Positions 8,454-18,309 of a stretch of DNA of 64,000 nucleotides are shown one piece after another. Below the pieces are notes generated by a model. It was not told where the DNA came from. It searched no databases and saw only the letters and a program-made list of their open reading frames with translations. Where the stretch lies: positions 682,001-746,000 of the forward strand of contig NZ_JAHCDA010000001.1 in NCBI RefSeq assembly GCF_018413645.1, written 5' to 3'. Numbering within the stretch: position 1 is the first letter of the stretch; every line of letters starts with the position of its first letter. Origin of the DNA: Roseococcus pinisoli (GTDB taxonomy: Bacteria; Pseudomonadota; Alphaproteobacteria; Acetobacterales; Acetobacteraceae). A program made the position numbers and the translations under genes.

Positions 8454-9131
8454 CTACTCCGGCACCGCTCCAAACAACCCGTGATCCAGCGAGGCGCGAT
8501 AGACCCGCACCGGGAACTCCGAGGCGCCGGCCGCGCCGCGCAGCGCCGCCACATCCTCGTCCATCAGGGGCGTGATGACCGGCAGGAAGCGCGGCGTGGG
8601 CAGCGGCGTCACCGGCCGGCCCAGCAGCGTCTCGATCACCTCGTCCGTGAGCGGTGAGATCGCGCCGCAGGTCATCTCGAAGCCGCCCAGGCGCATGAGG
8701 CGCCCGGCGAAGGCCGTGCCCTCCATGCCGTCCTGCGCCAGCATCCGGTCCTCGATGCGCAGCTTGGTGCCGCGCAGCAGGTCGTCCGCCTCGACGCCCC
8801 CTTCGGGATGCGGCCGGACGACGCGGAACAGCGTGAAATGGGCCCGCGAGAGCGCGGCCAGCACGGCCGCCTCCTCGCTGCCCTCGGGGTACTCACCGGC
8901 CTTGGCCTCGCGGTCGAGCGCCCGCGAATGCCCGCCCATCGGCCCGAAGACGCCGAGGTCGAGCACCAGCTGGAACTGCGCCTCGTTGGCGACCTGGACC
9001 TCGTCATCCTTCCAGCCGAAGCCCAGCGCCCGCGCCTGGGACGCCGCCGACGCGCGCGGGATGCGGCGCGCGGCGGCGGTCAGGATGCGCTCGCGGATGG
9101 CCCGGTAGGTCTCGTAGAGCGAGGTGCTCAC
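8454..9131 (-). CDS. Protein of unknown function coupled to the Ldh-type dehydrogenase
   Basis: I do not recognise this 225-residue protein. It has no signal peptide or membrane segment and looks like a soluble alpha/beta protein. Landmarks are an N-terminal amphipathic region (LYETYRAIRERILTAAAR), LGFGWKDDEVQVANEAQFQL, GPMGGHSRALDREAKAGEYP, an acidic helix EEAAVLAALSRAHFTLFRVV and FAGRLMRLGGFEMTCGAI. It starts with GTG, and the four bases GTGA are shared with the stop of the Ldh-type gene, so the two are translationally coupled. The coupling suggests a role with that dehydrogenase or with the substrate of the ABC importer. Codon use looks normal and the gene is surely real. Confidence 0.8.
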   Translation of the reverse strand: MSTSLYETYRAIRERILTAAARRIPRASAASQARALGFGWKDDEVQVANEAQFQLVLDLGVFGPMGGHSRALDREAKAGEYPEGSEEAAVLAALSRAHFTLFRVVRPHPEGGVEADDLLRGTKLRIEDRMLAQDGMEGTAFAGRLMRLGGFEMTCGAISPLTDEVIETLLGRPVTPLPTPRFLPVITPLMDEDVAALRGAAGASEFPVRVYRASLDHGLFGAVPE

Positions 9132-10213
9132 GGGCCGTTGATGCCGAGCGACGCCGCCGTGTCGAGGATGCTCTGCCAGGCGTCACGCGCCAGCGGCACG
9201 CCCGAGACGGTGCGCGCGGCGCGGCGGTGGTTCTCCGGCTCACCGGGGACGAGGACCGGCGAATCCGCCACGGCCGGGGCGCAGGACTTAATCCAGGCCA
9301 GGTAGTCGGCGGCCGCCTGGTGGAAGGCGTCCTCGTCGCCGAAATGCTGCGGCGAGAGGTAGATGGACAGCATGCCGTTGGCGATGCGGCCGCGCTCGGT
9401 GATCGGGCCGGAGGTGCCGCCGCCCGTCAGGGCGCCCGCCAGCAGCTCGCACATCAGCGCGAGGCCGGAGCCCTTGTGATCGCCGAAGGCGCGGATCGCG
9501 CCCGTGCCGTTGCTCGGTGAACGGGGGCCGACCTGCGCATAGGGTCCGTAGAGGGTGTGCGGATCGCCGGACATCTCGCCATCGGCGGTGATCAGCGCGG
9601 TGTCGGGCAGCGCCTTGCCTCCGTTGGAGGCGACCAGCACCTTGCCCTCGGCCACGAAGGAGGTCGCGAAGTCGAGGATGACCGGGCCGCCGGGCAGCGG
9701 AACGCCGATGCTCATCGGCGCGGTGGAGAAGCGGCGCTCCTTCCCGCCGAAGGGCGCGACCAGCACGGAGCCGGCGACGTTCACGAAGTGGATCGAGATC
9801 AGGCCCTGGGCCGTCGCCATCTCGGCATAGTCGCCGGTCCGGCCGATATGGCCGGCATTGCGCATGCCGACGATGCAGGAGCCCTTCTCCAGGGCGCGGG
9901 CGATGCCGAATTCGGTGGCCTGCTTCGCGACCGTCTGGCCGAAGCCGAAATTGCCGTCGAGCAGGGCGAAGGCACCGCCGTCGCTGATCACGCTGATCTT
10001 CTGGTCGGGGAGGACATAGCCCGCCCGCTTCCACTCGACGTAGCGCGGCACGCGGTCCACGCCATGGCTGTCATGCCCCGACAGGTTGGCGCCGACCAGA
10101 TGGTTAGAGATCCGCGCGGATTCCTCCGCGCTGCAGCCGGAGGCCGAGAAGATCCTGGTGACGAAGTTCTCCAGCTCGGTCACGGGGATAAAGACGTAGT
10201 CGGGCTCGGCCAT
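9128..10213 (-). CDS. Ldh family (malate/L-lactate dehydrogenase type) oxidoreductase
   Basis: This 361-residue NAD(P)-dependent enzyme belongs to the family of malate/sulfolactate/ureidoglycolate dehydrogenases, which differs from classical Rossmann LDHs. The signature region ANLSGHDSHGVDRVPRYVEW contains the conserved histidines. IVGMRNAGHIGRTGDYAE, GVPLPGGPVILDFATSF and FGDHKGSGLALMCELLAG match the cofactor and dimer elements. Substrates in the family are 2-hydroxy acids or imines. ATG 10213 is preferred because GAGGAAC precedes it; an upstream ATG at 10246 has no such support. It follows the ABC ATPase gene by 130 bases and overlaps the next gene by 4, so the importer probably brings in its substrate or a precursor. 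Confidence 0.9.
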   Translation of the reverse strand: MAEPDYVFIPVTELENFVTRIFSASGCSAEESARISNHLVGANLSGHDSHGVDRVPRYVEWKRAGYVLPDQKISVISDGGAFALLDGNFGFGQTVAKQATEFGIARALEKGSCIVGMRNAGHIGRTGDYAEMATAQGLISIHFVNVAGSVLVAPFGGKERRFSTAPMSIGVPLPGGPVILDFATSFVAEGKVLVASNGGKALPDTALITADGEMSGDPHTLYGPYAQVGPRSPSNGTGAIRAFGDHKGSGLALMCELLAGALTGGGTSGPITERGRIANGMLSIYLSPQHFGDEDAFHQAAADYLAWIKSCAPAVADSPVLVPGEPENHRRAARTVSGVPLARDAWQSILDTAASLGINGP

Positions 10214-10301
10214 GTGCGTGTTCCTCTTCTGGCCAGGAAATTGCACTCGGGCCGCGGGCGCGTCCAGACCTCCGGCGGCGCCTGCCGGACGAGGACCCCA
10301 C

Positions 10302-10318
10302 GGGCGGAGGCTCCGCCC
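10302..10318 (-). terminator. Hairpins between the ABC ATPase and Ldh genes
   Basis: GGGCGGA and TCCGCCC form a 7-bp stem with a 3-base loop, and a second small dyad (TCCGGC/GCCGGA) lies at 10271-10289. They could lower read-through from the importer genes into the dehydrogenase, or act as an mRNA-stabilising element. There is no T-run. Confidence 0.4.
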
Positions 10319-10343
10319 TGGGGGGCCTCGCCAGGGGCTGGTC

Positions 10344-11432
<1,089 letters not shown>

Positions 11433-11502
11433 AAAAGATTCCCCTGTTGGCCCGGCCGGTCCACGCCGTCGCACCTGGGGCACGACGGCGATCGGGCGGG
11501 CT

Positions 11503-12408
11503 TCAGCCCTTGGTGGCGCCGGCGGTGAGGCCGGCAATGTAGTAGTCCATGAGGAACGCGTAGATGACGACGGGCGGCAGCGCCGCAAGCAGCGCGCCGG
11601 CCATGATCTGCCCCCAGGCGAAGGTGTCCGCGCGCACCAGCTGCGAGACGATGCCGATCGTCAGCGGCATCTGGTCCGGCGTGGTGACGAAGGCCGTCGG
11701 ATAGACGAAGGCGGCCCAGGACACGGTGAAGGCGAAGATGGTCGCCGCGATGATCCCGGGCATCGCGACGGGGATGAAGATCTTCGTCAGCATCTGCATC
11801 CAATTGGCGCCGTCGATCAGCGCCGCCTCGTCCAGCTCCTTCGGAATGGAGGCGAAGTAGCCGATCATGATCCAGGTGCAGAACGGTACGGTCAGCGTCG
11901 GATAGACGAGCACCAGCCCCCAGATGGAGTTCAGCAGCCCCAGCCCGCCCACGATCTGGTAGAGCGGGATGAAGAGCAGCGTGTCCGGCACCAGATAGGT
12001 GAGGAAGACGCCGGTCGCGAGGAACTGGCTGCCGAAGAAACGCATGCGCGCCAGCGCGAAGGCGGCCAGCACCGAGATCACCATGGTGATCAGCACGACC
12101 AGCCCGGTGATGATGAAGCTGTTCAGGAAGAAGCGCAGGAACATCGTGTTGCCGAGCAGCGCGGTGTAGTTCTCCGCCGTCGGATTGCGGACCAGCCAGG
12201 GATTGCCCTGCATGTTCGCGATCTCGGCGCTGCCCTTCAGGCTCGTGATGAACATGTAGACCGGGGGCGCGAGGAAGATGATCGTGGCCAGGATCAGCGA
12301 GGCATAGGCCGTCCAGAGGGCCCAGCGCCTCTCGCTCGAGAGGCTCCCGGCCTTGCTGTAGATGCCGCTGCCCTTGGCGACATCTTTCGAAGCGGTCGCA
12401 GCCGACAT
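11503..12408 (-). CDS. Carbohydrate-type ABC transporter permease (MalG-like)
   Basis: This 301-residue inner-membrane protein has about six transmembrane helices, the first at about residues 28-50 ([19 protein letters not shown]). The EAA loop that contacts the ATPase is visible as [20 protein letters not shown]. The start ATG at 12408 shares one base with the upstream stop (TGATG) and is preceded by GGAGCAA; a GTG one codon earlier is possible. It forms a heterodimer with the MalF-like permease encoded just before it. Confidence 0.93.
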   Translation of the reverse strand: MSAATASKDVAKGSGIYSKAGSLSSERRWALWTAYASLILATIIFLAPPVYMFITSLKGSAEIANMQGNPWLVRNPTAENYTALLGNTMFLRFFLNSFIITGLVVLITMVISVLAAFALARMRFFGSQFLATGVFLTYLVPDTLLFIPLYQIVGGLGLLNSIWGLVLVYPTLTVPFCTWIMIGYFASIPKELDEAALIDGANWMQMLTKIFIPVAMPGIIAATIFAFTVSWAAFVYPTAFVTTPDQMPLTIGIVSQLVRADTFAWGQIMAGALLAALPPVVIYAFLMDYYIAGLTAGATKG

Positions 12409-13343
12409 CACATTTGCTCCTTGTTCCGACGGGTCACGCCGCGCAGCACGAAGAAGGCGCAGACCGCGAGGATCGGCAGCATGAAGAGGGAGACGGCCGC
12501 GCCGCGCGGGATGTTTCCGCTCAGGATGCCGACCTGGAAGGCGTAGCTCGCAAAGACATGCGTGAGGTCACGTGGGCCGCCATTCGTGAGCACGCGCACG
12601 ATGTCGTAATTCGCGAAGGTCACGATCAGGCTGAACAGCACCGTGATGGAGATGATGTTCGCCATCATCGGCACGGTGACGTAGCGCAGGCGCTGGAAGC
12701 CCGTGGCGCCGTCGATCGCCGCGGCCTCGTAGAGCTGCTCCGGCACGCTCTTCAGCGCGGCGAGGTACATGATCATGAAGAAGGGCGCGCCCACCCAGAC
12801 GTTCACGATGATGATGGCCGCGCGCGCCCAGATCGGCTCGCCGAGCCAGGGCACCGGCGGCGCGCCGACGATGGAGATCAGGTAGTTGATGGAGCTGTAG
12901 GAGGGGTCGTACATCCACCACCAGCCGAGCGTGGACAGCGCGGGCGGAATGACCCAGGGCACCAGCAGCATGCCGCGCCATTTGCGCTGCCCCTTGGTCG
13001 GGATGTGATGCAGCATATGCGCCAGCCAGAAGCCGATCAGCGCCTTCGCGATCACCGCCGTGATGGCGAAGATGCAGGACTGCCAGACCACGTTCCAGAA
13101 GGTGTCGGTGTCGAACAGGATCTCGAAATTGCCGAGGCCGATGCTGCGTTCCATCGTCCGGTTCAGCGTCGAGAGATAGACGCCATAGGCGGCCGGATAG
13201 GCGACGAGGCAGACGATCACCAGCAGAAGCGGCAGGGTCATCAGGAAAGCGATGGTGGACCGGCGCCGCGTGAAGCGCCTCAGGCTGCCCGTCCCGGGCT
13301 GCGGCGCCAGGCGGGTGTCGACGGAGAGGGTGTCGGCGGACAT
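12408..13343 (-). CDS. Carbohydrate-type ABC transporter permease (MalF-like)
   Basis: This 311-residue partner permease has six predicted membrane helices starting at about residue 30 (IAFLMTLPLLLVIVCLVAYP) and an EAA motif VPEQLYEAAAIDGATGFQRL. The stretch GMLLVPWVIPPALSTLGWWW is typical of the family. It lies 64 bases after the binding-protein gene and overlaps the second permease gene by one base. There is no sign of truncation. Confidence 0.93.
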   Translation of the reverse strand: MSADTLSVDTRLAPQPGTGSLRRFTRRRSTIAFLMTLPLLLVIVCLVAYPAAYGVYLSTLNRTMERSIGLGNFEILFDTDTFWNVVWQSCIFAITAVIAKALIGFWLAHMLHHIPTKGQRKWRGMLLVPWVIPPALSTLGWWWMYDPSYSSINYLISIVGAPPVPWLGEPIWARAAIIIVNVWVGAPFFMIMYLAALKSVPEQLYEAAAIDGATGFQRLRYVTVPMMANIISITVLFSLIVTFANYDIVRVLTNGGPRDLTHVFASYAFQVGILSGNIPRGAAVSLFMLPILAVCAFFVLRGVTRRNKEQM

Positions 13344-13407
13344 TTGGAGGTCTCCTGCCCTGCATCAAAGGTGGGCGGGGACGACGCCCCCGCCCGAGAT
13401 GCCGGCG

Positions 13408-14766
13408 TTAGCCGCGGGCGAAGTTGCGCAGCTCGCGCTCCGCCCAGTTGAGCGCCTGGTCGATCGTTTCGCCGCCCTGGGCCACGCGGGCGATCATCTT
13501 GGTGTTGACCGCCTGATTGTAGCCCTGCACCGCGATCTCCGCCGGGGCCGGCGCGAAGGCGATGTTCTGCTGGGCGTGGTGATGCGGCTTGACCGGGTAG
13601 TTGAAGACCACGCCCGTGGGCGGGCCTTCGGTTTCCCAGATCTTGAAGTCCGTCATCGTATTGAAGGGCGGGATGTCGTAGCCGGAGCTCGTCGTCGTCT
13701 GAGCCTCGGCCTGCTCGCGCTCGGAGAGGAATTCCAGCAGCGCCTTGGCCGCCGGCTTGGCGCGGCTGAAGCTCCAGATGCCCCAGAAATACGGCAGGTA
13801 GGGCGTGAAGCGGCCCTGCGGACCCGCCGGCATGGGGAAGGTCCAGCACTTCTCCGCCACCGCGGGGGCGTCGCGCCGGGCGACCGCCCAGGTCGAGGGC
13901 GGGTTGAAGATGAGCGCCGAGCGGCCCGAGATCAGGGCGCGGTTGTTCGACGCATCGTCCCAGGCATAGACGTCATTGGGCAGGAAGCGGCAGAGGCGGA
14001 CCGCATATTCCAGCACCTGCCGCACCGCGGGGTTGCTGCGCACCGTCACATTGCCGCGCTCGTCGACCAGCGTCGCGCCGAAGCTGCGGAACATGGAGCC
14101 GACCCAGTCCACCGCGTCGCTGAAGCTGCCCAGCGGCAGGCCGAAAGGCACCTGGGCCTGCGCGCATTTCTCGGCGGCGATCAGGAAGTTGTCCCAGTTC
14201 CATTGGTCGACGCCGGGGCCGGTCTGGTTCGCCGCCGGATACATGGCCTGCACGTCGATGCCCGCATGCTGCTTCAGCAGGTCGAAGCGGGCGAGGGACG
14301 GCTTCTGCTGGCTGCCGGAAACGGCCGGGATCGCGACCCACTTGCCGTCCCGCTTGGCCAGGTATTCGCCGATCGGGTTCACCGGCCCGTATTTGGCGAC
14401 CAGGCGGCCGATCACGTCGTCCACCGGCTCCAGCAGCCGGGCATGCGCCGCCGGCTCCCAGGTCGGGAAGCTGAGGATGTCATGCCCCGAGCGGCTCTGC
14501 GCCTGGGCGGCGATGGTGAGCAGGTTCTGGTTGCCGACCGAGGTGATGAAGTCCACCTGCACGTCCACGCGGTTGCGCTGGCCCCATTCGGCGCAGAGCC
14601 GGCGCATCACGTCGTTGCCGACGGGAACCCAGTGGTCCCAGAAACCGCAGCGGAGCGTGCCGCCCGTGCCCTGCGCGTGAACCATCGGAGCCGAGAGGAC
14701 GCCTGCGGCGATCACTCCGGCCCCCGAGCGCAGCGTTGTGCGCCGGGTCATCCCGTTCCCTGCCAT
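13408..14766 (-). CDS. Extracellular solute-binding protein (family 1) of ABC importer
   Basis: The 452-residue periplasmic receptor has a twin-arginine-like leader (MTRRTTLRSGAGVIAAGVLS) ending in VHAQ, followed by TLRCGFWDHWVPVGNDVMRR and the family's bilobal fold. Length is typical of sugar or amino-sugar binding proteins of family 1. ATG 14766 follows AGGGATGG; an internal ATG at 14751, just before the two arginines, also has an AGGGAA site and could be the true start. It heads the importer operon, and its promoter must lie in the 116 bases shared with the divergent FAD oxidoreductase gene. Confidence 0.92.
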   Translation of the reverse strand: MAGNGMTRRTTLRSGAGVIAAGVLSAPMVHAQGTGGTLRCGFWDHWVPVGNDVMRRLCAEWGQRNRVDVQVDFITSVGNQNLLTIAAQAQSRSGHDILSFPTWEPAAHARLLEPVDDVIGRLVAKYGPVNPIGEYLAKRDGKWVAIPAVSGSQQKPSLARFDLLKQHAGIDVQAMYPAANQTGPGVDQWNWDNFLIAAEKCAQAQVPFGLPLGSFSDAVDWVGSMFRSFGATLVDERGNVTVRSNPAVRQVLEYAVRLCRFLPNDVYAWDDASNNRALISGRSALIFNPPSTWAVARRDAPAVAEKCWTFPMPAGPQGRFTPYLPYFWGIWSFSRAKPAAKALLEFLSEREQAEAQTTTSSGYDIPPFNTMTDFKIWETEGPPTGVVFNYPVKPHHHAQQNIAFAPAPAEIAVQGYNQAVNTKMIARVAQGGETIDQALNWAERELRNFARG

Positions 14767-14882
14767 CTTGAACCATCCCTGTGTTTTCTTGTGCGGTCTG
14801 CGCCGCCGTCCCGAGGTTAGGCGGTCTGCGCCGGGCAGCGCAACCGATTGCTGCAATCCTCAGCAGGTATGAAGATAGCGGA

Positions 14883-15989
14883 ATGAACACGCAGAGTTTC
14901 GATGCCCTCGTCATCGGCGCCGGCATCGCCGGGGCCACCGCGGGCGCCCATCTTTCCACCACGCATCGCGTGGCGCTCCTCGAGGCCGAGGAGACCGCCG
15001 GCTATCACACGACGGGGCGCTCCGCCGCGATCTGGATCCTCAGCTATGGCAGCGAGGACGCGCAGATCCTGACCGGCGCCTCGCGCGACTTCCTCGAGGA
15101 GCCCCCGCCGGGCTTCACGGAGGTGCCGCTCGCCCATCCGCGCCCCGTGCTCAACGTGGCAAAGGCGGAGGACCTCGCGGATCTGGAGCAGACGCTGCAG
15201 CATGGCCGCGTGCCCCTCAGCCTCGCCGAGGCGAAGGCGCTGGTGCCGGCGCTCAGGCTCGATGCCCTGGCCGGCGCCGCGATCGAGCACGATGCCTTCG
15301 ACATCGACATCGCCGCGCTGCACCAGGGCTTCCTGAAGCAGATCCGCGGCAATGGCGGCACGCTGACGCTGCGCCACCGCGTCGGCCGGATCTGGCGCGA
15401 GAACGGCCTCTGGCATGCCGAGGCGGCCAATGGCGCCGTCCACTCGGCGCCCGTGATCGTGAACGCGGCCGGCGCCTGGGGCGACGTGGTGGCGGGGATC
15501 GCGGGCGTCGCGCCCATCGGCCTGCAGCCCAAGCGCCGCACGGCCCTCATCATCGATCCGGGCCCCTACGACACGGCGGACTGGCCGATGGTCGTGGACG
15601 TGAACCATTCCTGGTACGTGCGGCCCGAGGCGCGGCGCAAGCTCATGGTCAGCCCGGCCGACGAGACCGACAGCGAGCCCATGGACGCGCAGCCTGACGA
15701 GCTCGACGTCGCCATCGCCATCGACCGGATGCAGCAATGCCTCGACATCCCGGTGACCCGCGTGGAGCACCGCTGGGCGGGGCTGCGCACCTTCACGCCG
15801 GATCGCGGCCTCGCGATCGGCCCCTCCGAACAGCCCGGCTTCCACTGGTTCTGCGGCCAGGGCGGCTATGGTATCCAGACCGCGCCGGCGGCGGGGCGAC
15901 TGCTCGCCCAGCTGATCCGGGGCGACACCCTCGACGCGGACATCCTTCCCGCCGTCGCGCCCACCAATCCACTGAGGTTCGCCCGATGA
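14883..15989 (+). CDS. FAD-dependent amine/glycine oxidase-like oxidoreductase (DAO fold)
   Basis: The 368-residue flavoprotein opens with the dinucleotide-binding motif ALVIGAGIAGATAGAHLS (G12-x-G14-x-x-G17), then YHTTGRSAAIWILSYGS. A C-terminal FAD-binding segment, FTPDRGLAIGPSEQPGFHWF, precedes GQGGYGIQTAPAAGRLLAQL. DAO-family enzymes oxidise D-amino acids, glycine, sarcosine or related amines, or act as dehydrogenases. It is divergent from the ABC-importer operon and overlaps the dehydratase gene by 4 bases. This points to oxidation of an imported amino acid or amine followed by ammonia release. The start is inferred from the family motif; the ribosome binding site is weak. Confidence 0.85.
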   Translation: MNTQSFDALVIGAGIAGATAGAHLSTTHRVALLEAEETAGYHTTGRSAAIWILSYGSEDAQILTGASRDFLEEPPPGFTEVPLAHPRPVLNVAKAEDLADLEQTLQHGRVPLSLAEAKALVPALRLDALAGAAIEHDAFDIDIAALHQGFLKQIRGNGGTLTLRHRVGRIWRENGLWHAEAANGAVHSAPVIVNAAGAWGDVVAGIAGVAPIGLQPKRRTALIIDPGPYDTADWPMVVDVNHSWYVRPEARRKLMVSPADETDSEPMDAQPDELDVAIAIDRMQQCLDIPVTRVEHRWAGLRTFTPDRGLAIGPSEQPGFHWFCGQGGYGIQTAPAAGRLLAQLIRGDTLDADILPAVAPTNPLRFAR

Positions 15990-16960
15990 CCCTTCCCGAT
16001 TTCGACGATGTTCGCGCCGCGGCCGAGCGGCTCAAGGGCCGCATCCGCCGCACGCCCATGCTGCGCCACCGCGCGCTCGACGCGGCCGCCGGCGGCGTGG
16101 TGCTCGTCAAGCCGGAGCCGCTGCAGGTCACGGGCAGCTTCAAGTTCCGCGGCGCGACCAATGCCTCGCTGCGCCTCGGCGAGGCGGCCCGCAAGGGCGG
16201 CGTGGTCACGCATTCCTCAGGCAATCACGGCCAGGCCGTGGCCGCGGCCTGCCACGCCCTCGGCATGCCGGCGCTGATCGCCATGCCGCAGGACGCGCCC
16301 TCGGTGAAGGTCGAGGCCACGCGCGCCTGGGGCGCCGAGATCCACTTCTTCGACCGCCACAACACCGACCGCGAGGCGCTGACCGCCGAGCTCGCGCAGA
16401 AGCGCGGCGCGACGGTGGTGCCGCCCTTCGACCACCCGGACGTCATCGCCGGCCAGGGCACCGCGCTGCTCGAACTGCTGGAGGATGCCGAGGCGGCCGG
16501 GCTGAAGGTCGACCAGTTCGCCATCAACACCGGCGGCGGCGGCCTGCTGGCGGGCTCGGCGCTCTCCGCCAAGGCGCTGGCGCCCCAGGCGAAGATCTAT
16601 GCCGTCGAGCCCGAGGGCTGGGACGATTACGGCCAGTCCCTGCGCGCCGGGGAGCGCGTGCCGGTCGACGGCAAGGGCGCGGGTCTCTGCGATTCCCTGC
16701 TCTCCAAGGTGCCGGGCGTGTTGACCTTCGCGATCAACTCCCCGCGCGTCGCCGACGGGCTGTCGGTCACCCCGGCGGAGGTCTTCGCGGCCATGCGCTT
16801 CGCCTTCACGCATCTGAAGGTGGTGGTGGAGCCGGGCGGCGCGGTCTCGCTGGCCGCGCTGCTGGCCGGCAAGCTGGAGACGCGGGACCGGGTGACGGCG
16901 CTGATCCTCAGCGGCGGCAATGTGGACGCCGCCGTCTTCGGCCAGGCCATGGCAGCCTGA
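15986..16960 (+). CDS. Threonine/serine dehydratase (PLP fold II)
   Basis: This 324-residue PLP enzyme releases ammonia from threonine or serine to give a 2-oxo acid. The PLP lysine is K53 in VTGSFKFRGATN, the phosphate and substrate loop is VTHSSGNHGQAVA, and the glycine-rich loop is AINTGGGGLLAGSALS. It lacks the C-terminal ACT domain of biosynthetic IlvA, so it is a short catabolic or racemase-like member. A hydroxyaspartate dehydratase or serine racemase is an alternative. Its ATG overlaps the oxidoreductase stop (ATGA), so the two are coupled. Confidence 0.88.
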   Translation: MTLPDFDDVRAAAERLKGRIRRTPMLRHRALDAAAGGVVLVKPEPLQVTGSFKFRGATNASLRLGEAARKGGVVTHSSGNHGQAVAAACHALGMPALIAMPQDAPSVKVEATRAWGAEIHFFDRHNTDREALTAELAQKRGATVVPPFDHPDVIAGQGTALLELLEDAEAAGLKVDQFAINTGGGGLLAGSALSAKALAPQAKIYAVEPEGWDDYGQSLRAGERVPVDGKGAGLCDSLLSKVPGVLTFAINSPRVADGLSVTPAEVFAAMRFAFTHLKVVVEPGGAVSLAALLAGKLETRDRVTALILSGGNVDAAVFGQAMAA

Positions 16961-16965
16961 TCCCC

Positions 16966-17589
16966 ATGCCGCTCGCCGCCACGCTCCGGCACAGCTTCCT
17001 GCTGCGGGCGCTGGCGGCGGGCCTGCTTGTCTTTGGTGTCCTGTCCCTCGTCCTGCCTTTGCGGCAGGCGGGGATGCTGGGCTGGTGCGCCAATGTCGGC
17101 GCCTATGCCGCGCTGCTCTTCGCCTATCTCGGTGATGCGGACCCCGACACCATGCGCCGCCGGGCGCAACAGCTGGCGGAGGGCCGCGCGGTCGTGCTCA
17201 CGCTTGCGCTGCTGGTGGCGACGGCCTCGCTCCTGATCGTCGCCCTGCTGCTCGCCACCCGCAACCAGGGCGCGACGGAGCAGGTGCTCTCGATCTTCGT
17301 CATCATCGCGGCGTGGTTCTACCTGCACCTGCTTTTCGCGCAGGAATATGCCCACGAATTCTGGATGACGGGCGAAGGGCTGGACTTCCCGGGCGGCGAG
17401 GACGAGCCTTCTTTTGGGGAATTTCTCTATTTCGCCTTCGTGGTCGGCTGCACCTTCCAGGTCAGCGACGCCACCACCAATACGCCGCGCATGCGGCGCA
17501 TCGTGCTGCTGCACGGCATGACGGCCTTCTGGTTCAACACCGTGATCCTGGCTTCCGCCGTCAGCACGGTGCTGAGCCTGGCCGGTTGA
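16966..17589 (+). CDS. DUF1345 integral membrane protein
   Basis: The 207-residue protein has about four or five membrane helices: residues 12-30, 36-50, 75-96, 106-125 and 185-205. The conserved DUF1345 stretch is FLYFAFVVGCTFQVSDATTN. Function in the family is unknown. It begins 5 bases after the dehydratase stop, so it is probably the last gene of that three-gene unit and could be an efflux or permease component. Confidence 0.85.
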   Translation: MPLAATLRHSFLLRALAAGLLVFGVLSLVLPLRQAGMLGWCANVGAYAALLFAYLGDADPDTMRRRAQQLAEGRAVVLTLALLVATASLLIVALLLATRNQGATEQVLSIFVIIAAWFYLHLLFAQEYAHEFWMTGEGLDFPGGEDEPSFGEFLYFAFVVGCTFQVSDATTNTPRMRRIVLLHGMTAFWFNTVILASAVSTVLSLAG

Positions 17590-17596
17590 ACGAGGG

Positions 17597-17626
17597 CCGG
17601 GCAGCGGCAAGCCGCGCCCAGCCCGG
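17597..17626. terminator. Compound hairpin between convergent genes
   Basis: Outer arms CCGGGC/GCCCGG enclose an inner GCGGC-AA-GCCGC stem. It starts 7 bases after the DUF1345 stop and ends 10 bases before the end of the opposing SYLF gene, where it can act in both directions. Confidence 0.55.
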
Positions 17627-17635
17627 ATACCCGAA

Positions 17636-18196
17636 TCAGGTCGGGTTGATACGCGTGATCTTCGTGCCGTTGAGCGCGATCGCGGCCATCAGGCCCTGCT
17701 GGTTGAAGGTGATCGCATAGACCGGCTCCGTCAGCGTCGTGGAGGTCGCATTGGCCTGCACGCCGCGGTCGAGCACCACGACGCTCGGCCCGGTGCCGAT
17801 TTCCCAGCCCTCGGCGTTCATCAGCGCGCGCAGGGCTTCGTCCGTCATGAAGAACATGGCGAGGCCCGCGGCCTGGGCGCCGGCCAGCAGGCCGAAGGAC
17901 AGGCCCGCGATGTTGAAGTAGCCGGCATTGGTTTCGCCGCGCATCAGCGCGCCTTCGCCGAACTGGCCGCCGACGATGAAGCCGCCGCTCACGATGCGGG
18001 GAAACACCAGCACGGCCTTCGCGCTGCGGAAGAGCGGCGCGGCATTCTCCATTCGATGCAGGCGCACCAGCGAGGCGCTGACATCGGCGTTGATCTCGCT
18101 GCGGGTGGCGGCCTCGGCGCGCCGGGGAACGACCAGTGGCGCGGCGGCGAGGAAGGGAAGCAAGGTGGCGGCACGAGCCAGCTGTCGGCGTTGCAT
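17636..18196 (-). CDS. SYLF-domain (Ysc84-like) lipid-binding protein, exported
   Basis: The 186-residue protein has a Tat/Sec-type leader (MQRRQLARAATLLPFLAAAP) followed by a SYLF domain. Hallmarks are AKAVLVFPRIVSGGFIVGGQ, GYFNIAGLSFGLLAGAQAAG and AMFFMTDEALRAL. SYLF domains bind phosphoinositides in eukaryotes; bacterial members are periplasmic and of unknown role. ATG 18196 is preferred because AGGAGT lies just upstream. It is a single gene, convergent with the DUF1345 gene and divergent from the glutathione transferase gene. Confidence 0.87.
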   Translation of the reverse strand: MQRRQLARAATLLPFLAAAPLVVPRRAEAATRSEINADVSASLVRLHRMENAAPLFRSAKAVLVFPRIVSGGFIVGGQFGEGALMRGETNAGYFNIAGLSFGLLAGAQAAGLAMFFMTDEALRALMNAEGWEIGTGPSVVVLDRGVQANATSTTLTEPVYAITFNQQGLMAAIALNGTKITRINPT

Positions 18197-18309
18197 GGGA
18201 GACTCCTGTTGCTCGGATAGCACGGACCACAAACGCTCCCGTGGGGGGGAGGTTGCACCCGCCCCGAGGCCGGGCGACCTTGCGCGCCATTGCCTTGGGA
18301 GAAAGCGAC

